A stretch of DNA of 64,000 nt from positions 35,197 to 99,196 of the forward strand of contig NZ_JAHTKP010000027.1 in the NCBI RefSeq assembly GCF_019192735.1. Reading direction: 5' to 3'. Numbering within the stretch: position 1 is the first letter of the stretch; every line of letters begins with the position of its first letter. The stretch is from Kitasatospora aureofaciens (GTDB lineage: Bacteria; Actinomycetota; Actinomycetes; Streptomycetales; Streptomycetaceae). The position numbers and the translations under genes were made by a program. This document shows positions 7,735 to 16,393 of this stretch, one piece after another. The notes under the pieces were generated by a model. The model ran no database searches and was not told where the DNA came from. It saw only the letters and a list, made by a program, of their open reading frames with translations.

Positions 7735-8487
7735 ATGACCAGCACCACCGCTCCCGTCGCGACCACCCCCACCGCACGGACCGGGAGGCGCGGACGAGTC
7801 CCGTGGGCCGTCGTCCTGCTGACGTCGCTCGCGATCGTCGGGTACGTCGTGGCCACCTACGCCCAGGCCGGACTGCCCATCGCCGCGTCGCAAGGGGGCC
7901 TGTCCCGCACCTACGCCGAGCGCCCGATCGCCATCCAAGTCGCCTTCTACGTCCACATCGTGACGGCCTCGCTGGCGCTGCTCGTCGGCCCGTTCCAGTT
8001 CTCCACCGCACTGCGCCGAAGGTCCCTCGCGGTCCACCGCTGGACCGGCCGCGTCTACGTCCTCGGCATCGCCGTCGGCTCCGTGGCCGCGTTCGTCATG
8101 TCGTTCGTCAGCTCGATCGCCTTCGACGGCTTCTTCGGGTTCGGCAGCCTCGCCCTGCTCTGGGCCTGGACCACCTGGCGGGGCTACCACGCCGCCCGCA
8201 ACCGCGACCTGCCCGGCCACCGCGCCTGGATGATCCGCAGCTTCGCCCTCACCTACGCCGCCGTCACCCTACGAGCCTGGCTCGGCGTCCTCATCGCCCT
8301 CCAACTGCTCACCGCCCAGGGCCCCGTGGACGGCACGCGCATCTTCGACACTGCCTACGCCGTCGTGCCCTTCCTCTGCTGGCTGCCCAACCTCGTCGTC
8401 GCCGAACTCCTCATACGCCGCCGCGGCCTCCCGTCCTACCGCCTCACCCCGGCCCCCGCCACCGACCCCCGCAGCGCCGGGGCCTGA
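7735..8487 (+). CDS. DUF2306 integral membrane protein
   Basis: A 250-residue protein with about seven predicted membrane helices, starting VPWAVVLLTSLAIVGYVVATY. FYVHIVTASLALLVGPFQF, then HRWTGRVYVLGI and HRAWMIRSFALTYAAVTLR, are the histidine/arginine-rich motifs of the DUF2306 family. The conserved membrane histidines resemble heme- or metal-binding positions in cytochrome-b561-like proteins, but the function is not established. It is divergently paired with a TetR repressor whose operators overlap its promoter, so it is likely the main regulated target. Confidence 0.85.
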   Translation: MTSTTAPVATTPTARTGRRGRVPWAVVLLTSLAIVGYVVATYAQAGLPIAASQGGLSRTYAERPIAIQVAFYVHIVTASLALLVGPFQFSTALRRRSLAVHRWTGRVYVLGIAVGSVAAFVMSFVSSIAFDGFFGFGSLALLWAWTTWRGYHAARNRDLPGHRAWMIRSFALTYAAVTLRAWLGVLIALQLLTAQGPVDGTRIFDTAYAVVPFLCWLPNLVVAELLIRRRGLPSYRLTPAPATDPRSAGA

Positions 8488-9907
8488 CGTCCGGCCGCCG
8501 CCGAGTTCCGGTGGCGGCGCGGCAGCAGGCACGCAGCCTGGAGACGCCCGCTGGTGGTGCCTTCGGATCCTCATGGTGGGGGTGCGAGTGAAGCCGGACG
8601 GCTCGCGGCAGCGGCCTCGAACTGCTCGTTGAATGCCAGGGGCTCGGCGAGGCAGTCCTCGTCTGTCATCGTCATGCGTCGACAGTCGCAGCTGTCCGCG
8701 ACAACACCCTGCCACCCTTTCCCGGTGAACTGCGCCACAGCCCCCTGTCGCACTACCTGCTCCCCGACGTCCTGGCCGTGTCATCCGGATGCACCCGAGG
8801 CTCACCCACCGCGGTCCCTTGACGGGTTGTTTCAGTGGGTCAGGAGGCCCCTTGACCCCAGTTCGCGCTCCGATTATGAGGCTTATTCTGCTCCCTCCAG
8901 ATTCCCCGATGTCGCTCCTCACCACGGCGCGGCTGCGGCTGTGGCTGTCGACTCCGGGGCCAAACGGTCCTGCATCGCGGCAGACAGCAACGACGGGAAG
9001 CTGCGGTCAAGAACACGCCGATCCGCAGGTGACTGCCAGCTTCAAGGCGCCGAATCCGCCACACCGGGCGCTCCACACCGCTACAGCGGCCTCCGCCACC
9101 CGCTTCACCACCGCCCAACATCGGCGGTGGTCCGGCCTCCGCCGAACCATGACACAAGCCCCGCCCCAGAAAAGGCCGTCCCCGCATTGCTACGGGGACG
9201 GCCTGCCGGCCTGCGTAAACGTCACGTCGGCCGGGGCAGCAGGATCTGAATCTGCGCCCCCCGACTCTCATCGCCCTATGATCTTCCCGCCGAAAGGGCG
9301 GACATTTTTGCGATCACGAGTCGCAGAGCCAGGGATCCTGCCTCACTGATCTGCATATTCGCCTCCTCGCGATCGTCCTACCGGTAACTTCTCCCGGCAC
9401 TGTCCAGAATACTCCGCACTGCGAGAATTCGAGGCCGCCATGCACATAAATCATTATTCAAAGATTCCCGCGCGTGACGTTTGGCCAGAAAAGTCACCCG
9501 AGGGATACCCTGCGCCGCACCCCACGGCGACAAGATCCATCCTGGCTGATGCGGGAGAGAGGTGGGACCACAACCGATGACGCGAGCCTCCTCCTGGTCG
9601 AGTGGCGGGGCGGCACCGCCGATCACCTCGCCGTGCCAGAACGGTAGGCGGCCCCTCAGCGGAGACCGGCCGCAGCCGCGCCCGGCAGCACAGCGCGCAC
9701 ACTCTGCGCCCATGCGTACATGCGCTGTCCGAACGTTTCCGGCAACTCCCGACGGCGGCCCACCAACCGCCCCGTGCTCACCCCGGAGGCCAGGGCTGTG
9801 GCCGGGTTATACGGTGGAAGAGTTCACCGTCCACGGCCTGCGGATTACTGCGGTGCCCTGGCGGCTGCATCAGGCCGTCCACAACGAGCCCGAGGCGGGT
9901 GTTCGAC
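8488..9907. other. Long intergenic stretch without a convincing gene
   Basis: About 1.4 kb in which all open frames have compositions unlike neighbouring genes. A possible 60-residue minus-strand frame at 8571-8753 (…MTMTDEDCLAEPLAFNEQFE…) is the only protein-like piece and may be a gene remnant. It also holds an 11-base near-direct repeat GGYCCCTTGAC (8813-8823, 8846-8856), a strong minus-strand terminator at 9174-9203, and an unusually AT-rich part (about 9300-9480). The segment looks like decayed or horizontally acquired DNA. Confidence 0.5.
9174..9203 (-). terminator. Strong rho-independent terminator
   Basis: An 11-base perfect stem (GGCCGTCCCCG, 9174-9184, with 9193-9203) has an eight-base loop. 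On the minus strand it is followed directly by TTTTCTG. It would end a minus-strand transcript arising at 9.2 kb or above, where no convincing gene was recognised. Confidence 0.75.
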
Positions 9908-10384
9908 ATGACCGCGACCTCCGATCCCACCGCTGCCCAGCCACCGGGGCCAGAACCGCCGGTCCGACTCACGCTGACACCCGAGGGCGCCACCCGGGGC
10001 CGGCTGGACGGGGCCTGGTGGCCGCGCTCGCACGACCTCCTGCGCGAACTGCCCCCGTTGGCGGCAGCACTGGACCCCACGTGGGGGAGGGTCACCCGCG
10101 TCACCGTGAATCCGACGCACTGGCCGGTCATCCCCCGGCGCGTCCCGGTCGCCGGCCACGTCATCCACGTCGGGTGGTTCGAACAGGAACAGGACGCGGA
10201 CGAGGTGGTCGTGTGCTCCTTCACCCCTACGCGCCTTGAGCTCCTGGTGATTCCCCCCGAGGCCGAGGCCTCCGCCGCCGAGTGGCTGATGACAGCGGCG
10301 TCCGACCCGGCGAACACGCGCACCGGCACCGACCTCCTGACAGCCGCGGGTGTGCCAACCGGAGACCCGCGGGCAGGCGGGTGA
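9908..10384 (+). CDS. DUF5994 family protein
   Basis: A 158-residue soluble protein of a family found widely in Streptomyces. Typical wording is present: RLDGAWWPRSHDLLRELPPL, GRVTRVTVNPTHWPVIPRRV, GHVIHVGWFEQEQDADEVVV and LELLVIPPEAEASAAEWLM. The function is unknown. The ATG follows GAGGCGGG. It stands alone with no operon partner and no recognised promoter. Confidence 0.85.
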   Translation: MTATSDPTAAQPPGPEPPVRLTLTPEGATRGRLDGAWWPRSHDLLRELPPLAAALDPTWGRVTRVTVNPTHWPVIPRRVPVAGHVIHVGWFEQEQDADEVVVCSFTPTRLELLVIPPEAEASAAEWLMTAASDPANTRTGTDLLTAAGVPTGDPRAGG

Positions 10385-10817
10385 CAACGATCAGCAGCGG
10401 ACGGCACCATGCCGTTCACCGCCGGCCCCGACCCTGACTTCCCGCACGGATGGACGTCCGGCGCAGACACCGGTGATGCGCCGCGCCGCGCCCGTCCCTC
10501 TGGCCGCGGCTGGTCCCGCTACTCGCGTGACCACTCGGTCTCGGCCTGGCCCTCCAGACCATACGGGCGGTGCAGCGGTCAGGACGCTTCGCCGGGACGC
10601 TCGCAGCTGACGCCGGTGGCTGTGAGGATCTGCCGCGCCGAGTCGGCGCCGTCGGCCTGAGACCACGTGTCGGCGGGCTGCGTGCACGAAGGCACGAGGC
10701 CGGCCTGCACCCGCGTTCGGATGAGGTGAGGGATACGCCGCCCGCCGTGCCGAGCATGTGGCGGCCCGGCGTGTGCCTTGCCCCGGGCAGGGGACACCAT
10801 GCGTAACACTGTGTGCT
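10385..10817. other. Leader region before the APC permease
   Basis: About 430 bases without a supported gene. The opposite-strand frames are low-complexity shadows. Such permeases sometimes follow a riboswitch, so the sequence was compared by eye with the c-di-AMP (ydaO), TPP and M-box consensus elements; none fitted. Confidence 0.4.
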
Positions 10818-13070
10818 GTGTCGAGTACGAGTCGGGGCGATGGCGGTGCCCAGGAAGGCGGCGCGTCGAGCCCCGACGCCCTGCTGTCGGCGCTCGACGC
10901 GGAGCAGCTCGGGGTGTTGCGCCGGGTGGGGCTTGAGTGGGGTCGGGTTGCCGGGGATCCGCAGGCATGGCGACGTGCGCTGCCGGTGGATCCGGATCTC
11001 GGTCGTTATCCCGCTCCTTCGGAGATCCTGCCGGTCCGCTTCGGTCGTTTCGTGCGGGTCGCCACGGTTGGCGGACGACCGCCGGCGGTTGAGGCGACCA
11101 GCGAGGACACACGGACTTCTCGGCTCGGCCGGGTCGGTTCCAGGGTCCGACACGCGTTGCTCGGGGCTCCGCTGAGGAGCACCGCGATCGCGCATGAGCG
11201 GATGCGCAAGCTGGTGGCCTTGCCGGTGCTCTCCGCCGACGCGCTCTCCTCGGTCGCGTACGGACCTGAGGCGATGCTGGCCGTCCTCGTCCTCGCTGGT
11301 GCCGCCGGGTTGCGGTACTCGGTGCCGATCGCCGTGACGATCGTGTTCCTGATGCTCGCCGTCGGGGTGTCCTACCGCCAGACGATCCGCGCCTATCCGC
11401 ACGGCGGTGGTTCGTACATCGTGGCCACCGCCAACCTGGGCCGCGTTCCCGGGCTGGCGGCCGCTGCCGGTCTGATGACCGACTACATCCTCACGGTCGC
11501 GGTCTCGATCGCCTCCGGGATGGCGGCGGTCACCTCGGCGATCCCCTCGCTCGAACCCGACATCGTGCCGATCGGCGTCGTCGTGATCGCTGTGCTGCTC
11601 GCCGGGAACCTCCGCGGTGTGCGGCAGGCGGGTGCGCTGTTCGCCGCACCGACGTACGCCTTCGTCCTCGCAGTCCTCGCACTCGTCGCCGTGGGTCTGT
11701 CCGACGCGGCCGGCCGCGGTTTCCACCCGACGTCGACACCACAGCCGACCGCGACCGAGGGCATCAGCCTGCTCCTGGTCCTGCGTGCCTTCGCCTCCGG
11801 CTCGACGGCGATGACGGGCATCGAGGCGATCTCCAACGCGGTGCCCGCCTTCCAGCCGACCGAGTGGCGCAACGCCCGCACGACACTGACCTGGATGGTC
11901 GGCCTGCTCGTCGCACTGTTCGCGGGCACGATCGCTCTGGTCCACCTCGACGGCGTCGTGCCCAGCGCGAACGAGACGGTGCTGTCACAGCTCGCCCATC
12001 GCACCTTCGGCTCTGGTTTCTTCTACGTCTTCACCCAGGCCGCCACCGCTGCGATCCTGCTCCTCGCGGCCAACACCGCCTACAACGACTTCCCCCGCGT
12101 CCTGTTCCTGCTGGCCCGCGACAGCCAGGCACCGCGGATCTTCCTGAGGCTGGGCGACCGTCTGGCCTTCAGCAACGGGATCATCCTGCTCTCGGTCGCC
12201 GCGGCCGCGATCTACGCGGCGTTCGGCGGCAAGACCGCCCCTCTGATCCCGCTCTACGCCGTCGGCGTCTTCCTCGCCTTCACACTGTCGCAGGCCGGCA
12301 TGGTCGTTCACTGGTGGCGCCTGCGCGACCGCCACTGGCGCAAGAGCCTGGCCTTCAACGCCACCGGCGCCCTGCTCTCGGCGATCGTCCTCATCACCGC
12401 CGGCATCACGAAGTTCACCGAGGGCGCCTGGTTCGCCGTGCTCACGGTGGGACTGTTCGTCCTCGTGACGACACGAATCCGGCACCACTACGACACAGTC
12501 GGCGCGGCGATCGCCCTGCATCCCCATGCCGTCGAAGTCCCCAGCCGTACCATCACACCTCCGAGTTCGGGGGACGGCGCAACACGAGCCACCGCACAGA
12601 CACCGGGCGCCGCGCCCGGAGCGCCGTTCGAGACCACGGCCGAAGCGGAGAGCGAGGAGACTCCCGAGGAGATCCACCCCCTGTCGATCGTGCCGATCGC
12701 CGCACTGAACCTGGCCGGCATGCGAGCGCTGGCCTACGCCGCCTCGCTCCAGCAGCCCGTCCTCGCGCTCCACATCAGCCCCAGCGCGGACGAGGCCCAA
12801 CGCTTCCGCGAGTACTGGAACCTGTGGGGCGACCACCTACCGCTGAAGATCGTCCTCTCCCCCTACCGCGCGATCGTCGCACCGCTGGTCAACTACATCG
12901 AGTCGCTGCACCACCAGCGCCCGGACCTCACCTTGACCGTCATCCTCCCGGAGATCGTCGTACGGCACTGGCGCCACCGCCTCCTGCACAACCGACTCGC
13001 GGCTCGGCTACGGAGGGCGCTGCGCCCCCTGCCGAAGGTCGTCGTGACGACCGTCCCGTTCCACGTGTAG
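10818..13070 (+). CDS. APC-superfamily amino acid/potassium-type permease with long tails
   Basis: A 750-residue membrane protein. Residues about 1-115 form a soluble extension (LLSALDAEQLGVLRRVGLEW). The permease core then opens with LPVLSADALSSVAYGPEAML, has AYPHGGGSYIVATANLGRVPGLAAAAGLM (the APC GGSY signature) and about 12 helices. The last 190 residues form a cytosolic domain with repeated alpha/beta features (YAASLQQPVLALHIS, TVILPEIVVRHWRHRLLHN). The layout resembles actinobacterial amino-acid or potassium permeases with a regulatory tail; the substrate is unknown. The GTG at 10818 is chosen because it opens VSSTSRGDGG; an in-frame GTG at 10758 would add 20 residues. Confidence 0.85.
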   Translation: MSSTSRGDGGAQEGGASSPDALLSALDAEQLGVLRRVGLEWGRVAGDPQAWRRALPVDPDLGRYPAPSEILPVRFGRFVRVATVGGRPPAVEATSEDTRTSRLGRVGSRVRHALLGAPLRSTAIAHERMRKLVALPVLSADALSSVAYGPEAMLAVLVLAGAAGLRYSVPIAVTIVFLMLAVGVSYRQTIRAYPHGGGSYIVATANLGRVPGLAAAAGLMTDYILTVAVSIASGMAAVTSAIPSLEPDIVPIGVVVIAVLLAGNLRGVRQAGALFAAPTYAFVLAVLALVAVGLSDAAGRGFHPTSTPQPTATEGISLLLVLRAFASGSTAMTGIEAISNAVPAFQPTEWRNARTTLTWMVGLLVALFAGTIALVHLDGVVPSANETVLSQLAHRTFGSGFFYVFTQAATAAILLLAANTAYNDFPRVLFLLARDSQAPRIFLRLGDRLAFSNGIILLSVAAAAIYAAFGGKTAPLIPLYAVGVFLAFTLSQAGMVVHWWRLRDRHWRKSLAFNATGALLSAIVLITAGITKFTEGAWFAVLTVGLFVLVTTRIRHHYDTVGAAIALHPHAVEVPSRTITPPSSGDGATRATAQTPGAAPGAPFETTAEAESEETPEEIHPLSIVPIAALNLAGMRALAYAASLQQPVLALHISPSADEAQRFREYWNLWGDHLPLKIVLSPYRAIVAPLVNYIESLHHQRPDLTLTVILPEIVVRHWRHRLLHNRLAARLRRALRPLPKVVVTTVPFHV

Positions 13071-13361
13071 CACAGCGGCGGCACCGACAAACCCGACGTG
13101 TCCGACCGCGCACAGCGGCACATGCTCGCAGCCGCGATCAAGCGCCCCCGAGTAGTCGGCGGACTCCTCAACGGAAACCGTGCCACCCCGGCCAGGCCGC
13201 CCCCGGACCCTCAGGAAGGACAGGCGCAACGGCTCAGTTATCGGGCCGACGAGGGCACAAAGCTGGACAGCAGGCCCCTTGGGCGGCTCTGGGGCCGGAC
13301 GGGTGGGCGGCGTGACAGGGCTCCGGTGGCGGGCCCGGGATCGAGCTTGGACAATCGGGTC

Positions 13362-13571
13362 ATGGCAGGCCTTGAAGCGAACCCCGGAACAGTGCATCTG
13401 GCCCATGGGGCGGGCTACGTGAGCCCTGGCGTTGCGCTCGGCGAGTCGGTCGAGGGCATTATCCGTATCGACGAGCGCGGATGGGTGCACGTTACTCAGA
13501 AGGACGGATCTCGGGTGTCGTTCCCGCCGCATGCTGTAGAACGCATCACCTGGGGCGAGCCCGCTACCTAG
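13362..13571 (+). CDS. Small hypothetical protein
   Basis: A 69-residue protein starting MAGLEANPGTVHLAHGAGYV and ending RVSFPPHAVERITWGEPAT. It has a compact beta-rich pattern (GIIRIDERGWVHVTQKDGS) and normal GC3 bias, and it is followed closely by a terminator hairpin, all of which support a real gene. No family is recognised and there is no signal or membrane segment. Confidence 0.55.
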   Translation: MAGLEANPGTVHLAHGAGYVSPGVALGESVEGIIRIDERGWVHVTQKDGSRVSFPPHAVERITWGEPAT

Positions 13572-13578
13572 ACACGAG

Positions 13579-13599
13579 GCCCCCAGCCTTGCCGGGGGC
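13579..13599 (+). terminator. Terminator hairpin
   Basis: GCCCCC (13579-13584) pairs with GGGGGC (13594-13599) around a nine-base loop, eight bases after the stop of the small gene. The stem is short but GC-only. Confidence 0.55.
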
Positions 13600-13605
13600 A
13601 TGGGC

Positions 13606-13785
13606 TCACGTCTCCGGCTCGGGCACCCAAAGCCTGTGAACACAGCGCCGACCGGCCCTGAACTGGGCCTCTGCCTCGGCGACCGTGCGGCGGGCAGTGC
13701 GTTCCCCGCCCGCGAAGCCCATCGCAACGATCCTCTTGTGGACCACGTCCGCGCGGATCTTTCCCTGCGAGCGGACCACCACCTC
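13606..13785 (-). pseudogene. IS21-family transposase (IstA) fragment
   Basis: The minus strand reads EVVVRSQGKIRADVVHKRI, then VAMGFAGGERTARRTVAEAE and FRAGRRCVHRLWVPEPET before TGA. This is the segment of IstA-type transposases just before the catalytic WLQFDWGDGP motif; both the N-terminal HTH and the whole DDE domain are missing. It is about 60 residues against some 500 in the full protein. No IstB ATPase gene or terminal repeat was found, so this is an old relic. Confidence 0.75.
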
Positions 13786-13950
13786 CCGTGGCCGGGTTCA
13801 GCCAGGCCACGGCCGCCGCCAGCAGGGCGTCAGGGACGCAGGGTTGCACAGCGCCGGGGCCGGGTACGGCCCTGCTCACTCCCGGCCGCACTCACGTGGG
13901 ATGCCCGTCGCAGGCCCAGGCAATTTTGTCGCGTCCAGCACAAGAGGCGC

Positions 13951-14322
13951 TCAGAGCGTGCATGTGTGCTCCCAGGACCCAGGGATCCGATGGCGGTTCC
14001 TGGCGACGAGCCAGTAGGCCCCGGCTGCCATCTGAATGACTCCAGGCAGCGACAGCAGGCGTCCGGCGGCACGGGCGCTGGCGTTGCCGGTCCGGGCCCA
14101 GGCCGCGAAGGCGGCGGCACCGCCGTGGCATTGGTCGCCCTGGACGAACCACATCCGGGCCCTGGCCTGACCCTCAGTCAGCCCGCAGGTCGTCAGATCG
14201 GCGCTCTGCCAGGGTTGGATCACGCCGGCCAGGGCCAGGCGCGGCATGAGGAAGCGGATGGCTGCGCGACAGAAGCCGCAGCTGCCGTCGTAGATGATCA
14301 CTGGCGGCATGGTGTCGGGCAT
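13951..14322 (-). CDS. DCC-family (DUF393) thiol-disulfide oxidoreductase-like protein
   Basis: A 123-residue thioredoxin-fold-like protein with the hallmark IIYDGSCGFCRAAIRFL; the CGFC motif gives the redox-active cysteines, with the family's YDGxC opening. GAAAFAAWAR and AYWLVARNRHRI follow as in other members. It is the last gene of an operon with HTTM and DUF5819 genes, a repeated actinobacterial grouping. It likely supports disulfide chemistry on the membrane partners, an inference from context. Confidence 0.85.
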   Translation of the reverse strand: MPDTMPPVIIYDGSCGFCRAAIRFLMPRLALAGVIQPWQSADLTTCGLTEGQARARMWFVQGDQCHGGAAAFAAWARTGNASARAAGRLLSLPGVIQMAAGAYWLVARNRHRIPGSWEHTCTL

Positions 14323-14355
14323 GCTCCGCCGTCCCTGTCTTGCGGGGCCGGCCCT

Positions 14356-15492
14356 TCAGCCGGCCGATCCGGTCTGCGGAGGTACGGGCGCAGCTTCTGC
14401 CGTGGACAACGTCCCCACCCTGCCTTCGGTTGTTCGCCGCAGGGTGCTCCGACAGGCGTGTCCCAAGAACGTCCAGAAGCGGTCCGGCAGGAACACGGCA
14501 TCCGCGATGATCATTGCTCCGGAGAAGACCGGGAGTCCCAGGAGAACCGCGATGCCTACGTGCATGCCGAGGAGCATGATGAGCACGAGGTACTTGTACC
14601 TGCCGAACAGGACGAACGGAAAGGCTACTTGCAGGAGCACGGTCGCATAGCTCGCGACGGCGACCAGCATCGGATGGCTGTCCACCAGGAGCGACAGCGC
14701 GGGCCACGGCCGGAACAGATCGAGGTTCAGGACGTAGTGGAGGGCGGTTCCGCTTCCCCAGGAGCCGCCCTGCACCTTGTACAGCCCTGCGGATCCGTAG
14801 AGGAAGCAGACCTGAGCCGCGATGACGAACATGCCGCAGTTGTGCAGCACCGTGGTCAAGATCCTTCGCGCGTCACCGAGTTGTCCCACCAGGTCGCGCG
14901 CTCCGCGGCTTCCTGCCGATCGTTCGGCATTGCCCGCGGATGATCGGATCCGGGCTCTGCGCGCATCGAGGGACCAGCGACGGCCGCACGCGGTGAAGGG
15001 CAGGTACAGGGCCATCAGCAGGATGAGGTTGTCGCCTCCGTCCGTCATGAAGATGGCCCTGGCGTGGAAGGAGGCGACCACGATCGCGAACAGGACGGAC
15101 ACCGCCCGGGTGTGCCAGCCGAGCATGAACAGTGCGGAGGTGACCAGAGCCAGCGCGTAGCAGGCCTCAAAGTACGCCTGGCTGTCGGACAGGGTCAGGA
15201 TGCTGGACCAGTCCGTCTGGTGGAACAGCTCGGAGGCCAGTGCGGGCGTCCACGGCGAGCCAGGACCCCAGATTTCGTTGCGGTGCGGGAACTCCCTCAG
15301 CAGGAGGGCGAGGTAGAGCAGCCCGTACCCGATGCGCAGCACCGCCGCGGCGTAGAGGGAGATCGGCGGCCTGGTCAGGACGGTGCGCGGCGCTCCGAGG
15401 CGATCGAGCAGCCGCTGCGCGTGCGTACCCGAGGCCTGTGCGGCCGGGTGGTGCGGTGCGGGCGCCACGCGGGGTGCCTGCTCAGTTTCCAT
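14356..15492 (-). CDS. HTTM-domain membrane protein
   Basis: A 378-residue protein with about seven membrane helices and the horizontally transferred transmembrane (HTTM) domain, related to the membrane part of vitamin K-dependent gamma-carboxylase. LRIGYGLLYLALLLREFPHRN opens the domain. FFQ-like YFEACYALALVTSALFMLG, the HARAIFMTDGGDNLILLMAL histidine-aspartate helix, and YKVQGGSWGSGTALHYVLN match the family. Its ATG overlaps the stop of the DUF5819 gene by 11 bases, so the two are coupled. The product may oxidise or carboxylate a partner; the reaction is unknown. Confidence 0.88.
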   Translation of the reverse strand: METEQAPRVAPAPHHPAAQASGTHAQRLLDRLGAPRTVLTRPPISLYAAAVLRIGYGLLYLALLLREFPHRNEIWGPGSPWTPALASELFHQTDWSSILTLSDSQAYFEACYALALVTSALFMLGWHTRAVSVLFAIVVASFHARAIFMTDGGDNLILLMALYLPFTACGRRWSLDARRARIRSSAGNAERSAGSRGARDLVGQLGDARRILTTVLHNCGMFVIAAQVCFLYGSAGLYKVQGGSWGSGTALHYVLNLDLFRPWPALSLLVDSHPMLVAVASYATVLLQVAFPFVLFGRYKYLVLIMLLGMHVGIAVLLGLPVFSGAMIIADAVFLPDRFWTFLGHACRSTLRRTTEGRVGTLSTAEAAPVPPQTGSAG

Positions 15493-16243
15493 CGGATGCC
15501 ACCTTCCACCAGGGCAGGTACCTGGTCTGGGCCGGTGTGTTCGGACGGGGGCCGGCTGATGTGTCGGCGGCGATAGGCCGTGTGATCACCCGCAACTCGA
15601 TGTCCTCGAATGCGCTGTGCCGGTAGGCGGATACACGGTCCACAGCGATGTTGCGCAGGTACTTCTGCAGCATCAGCGCTCGTTCTGAGTTCGATTGATC
15701 ATCGTTTCCGTGCGATGCGGCATAGGCGTCCCAGGCGCGGCGCAGCATGTTCTGGGAGGTGTGGCTCGGGAAGGCGTTGTGGTTGATGGCGGAATCGTCG
15801 ACGGCGGTCAGGTCGAACCAGTCGCTGACCTGGCGGGTGCCGTCGGCGGAGACGTGGAGGGTCCTCGCGGAAATCTGCTGGGTGACCGATTGCGGATCCG
15901 GGGCGAAGAGTCGCCAGTTCTGCTCGAACAGCGGGTAGATCCAGGCATTGATCTGCTTGCGGTAGCGCTGCGACACTTCGTTCGAAGGGGCGACGTACAG
16001 AAACACCATGACCACGTGGACGAGAGCGACCGCCAGACACAGGGCCGCAGCGATGCTCACGGACGCCCGCAGCGGGCGCGGCAGACCTGCAAAGCCCGGG
16101 GGCCCGCCGGATTCCCCGGCCGAAGGCGGCACGTGCGGCACCGTGCCGGCCGTGACCGGGTCGTGGACCAGTCCGCAGAACGGGACCTCCACATCCTGTG
16201 GCCCGACGGCGCCGGGCAAGGTGCCGCGCCCAGTCGTTTCCAT
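15482..16243 (-). CDS. DUF5819 family membrane protein
   Basis: A 253-residue protein with one N-terminal membrane helix (VSIAAALCLAVALVHVVMVFLY) and an extracytoplasmic domain containing INAWIYPLFEQNWRLFAPDP, the family signature. The ATG follows GAGGGGAG; an upstream in-frame ATG would add 29 unlikely residues. It is the first gene of the DUF5819-HTTM-DCC operon. The function is unknown; its conserved pairing with HTTM proteins suggests the two form one membrane complex. Confidence 0.85.
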   Translation of the reverse strand: METTGRGTLPGAVGPQDVEVPFCGLVHDPVTAGTVPHVPPSAGESGGPPGFAGLPRPLRASVSIAAALCLAVALVHVVMVFLYVAPSNEVSQRYRKQINAWIYPLFEQNWRLFAPDPQSVTQQISARTLHVSADGTRQVSDWFDLTAVDDSAINHNAFPSHTSQNMLRRAWDAYAASHGNDDQSNSERALMLQKYLRNIAVDRVSAYRHSAFEDIELRVITRPIAADTSAGPRPNTPAQTRYLPWWKVASDGN

Positions 16244-16393
16244 CTTCGTTGCTCCCCTCGCACACAGGCCGCTGTGATCTTCGGAATGCCTGCCCGGTGC
16301 CGACCCCAAGCGGCACGCGACGATCTGCATGAGATTCGTCGTGTGCCGCTGGAGGCCACCTTCACCGAGCGGGTGACCGCCTCGCAGCCACCG

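Noticed and set aside
9230..9260. tRNA gene on the minus strand
   Set aside because: A T-arm-like stem-loop is present, but the 53-61 pair and A58 are missing and no acceptor, D or anticodon arms could be folded.
9378..9713. Minus-strand 111-codon frame
   Set aside because: Cys/Arg-rich translation, no start signal and no codon bias; probably non-coding.
10385..10817. c-di-AMP, TPP or magnesium riboswitch before the APC permease
   Set aside because: None of the conserved core motifs could be aligned by eye; a covariance-model scan would decide.
14822..15160. Plus-strand frames opposite the HTTM gene
   Set aside because: Antisense shadows of a well supported membrane protein gene.
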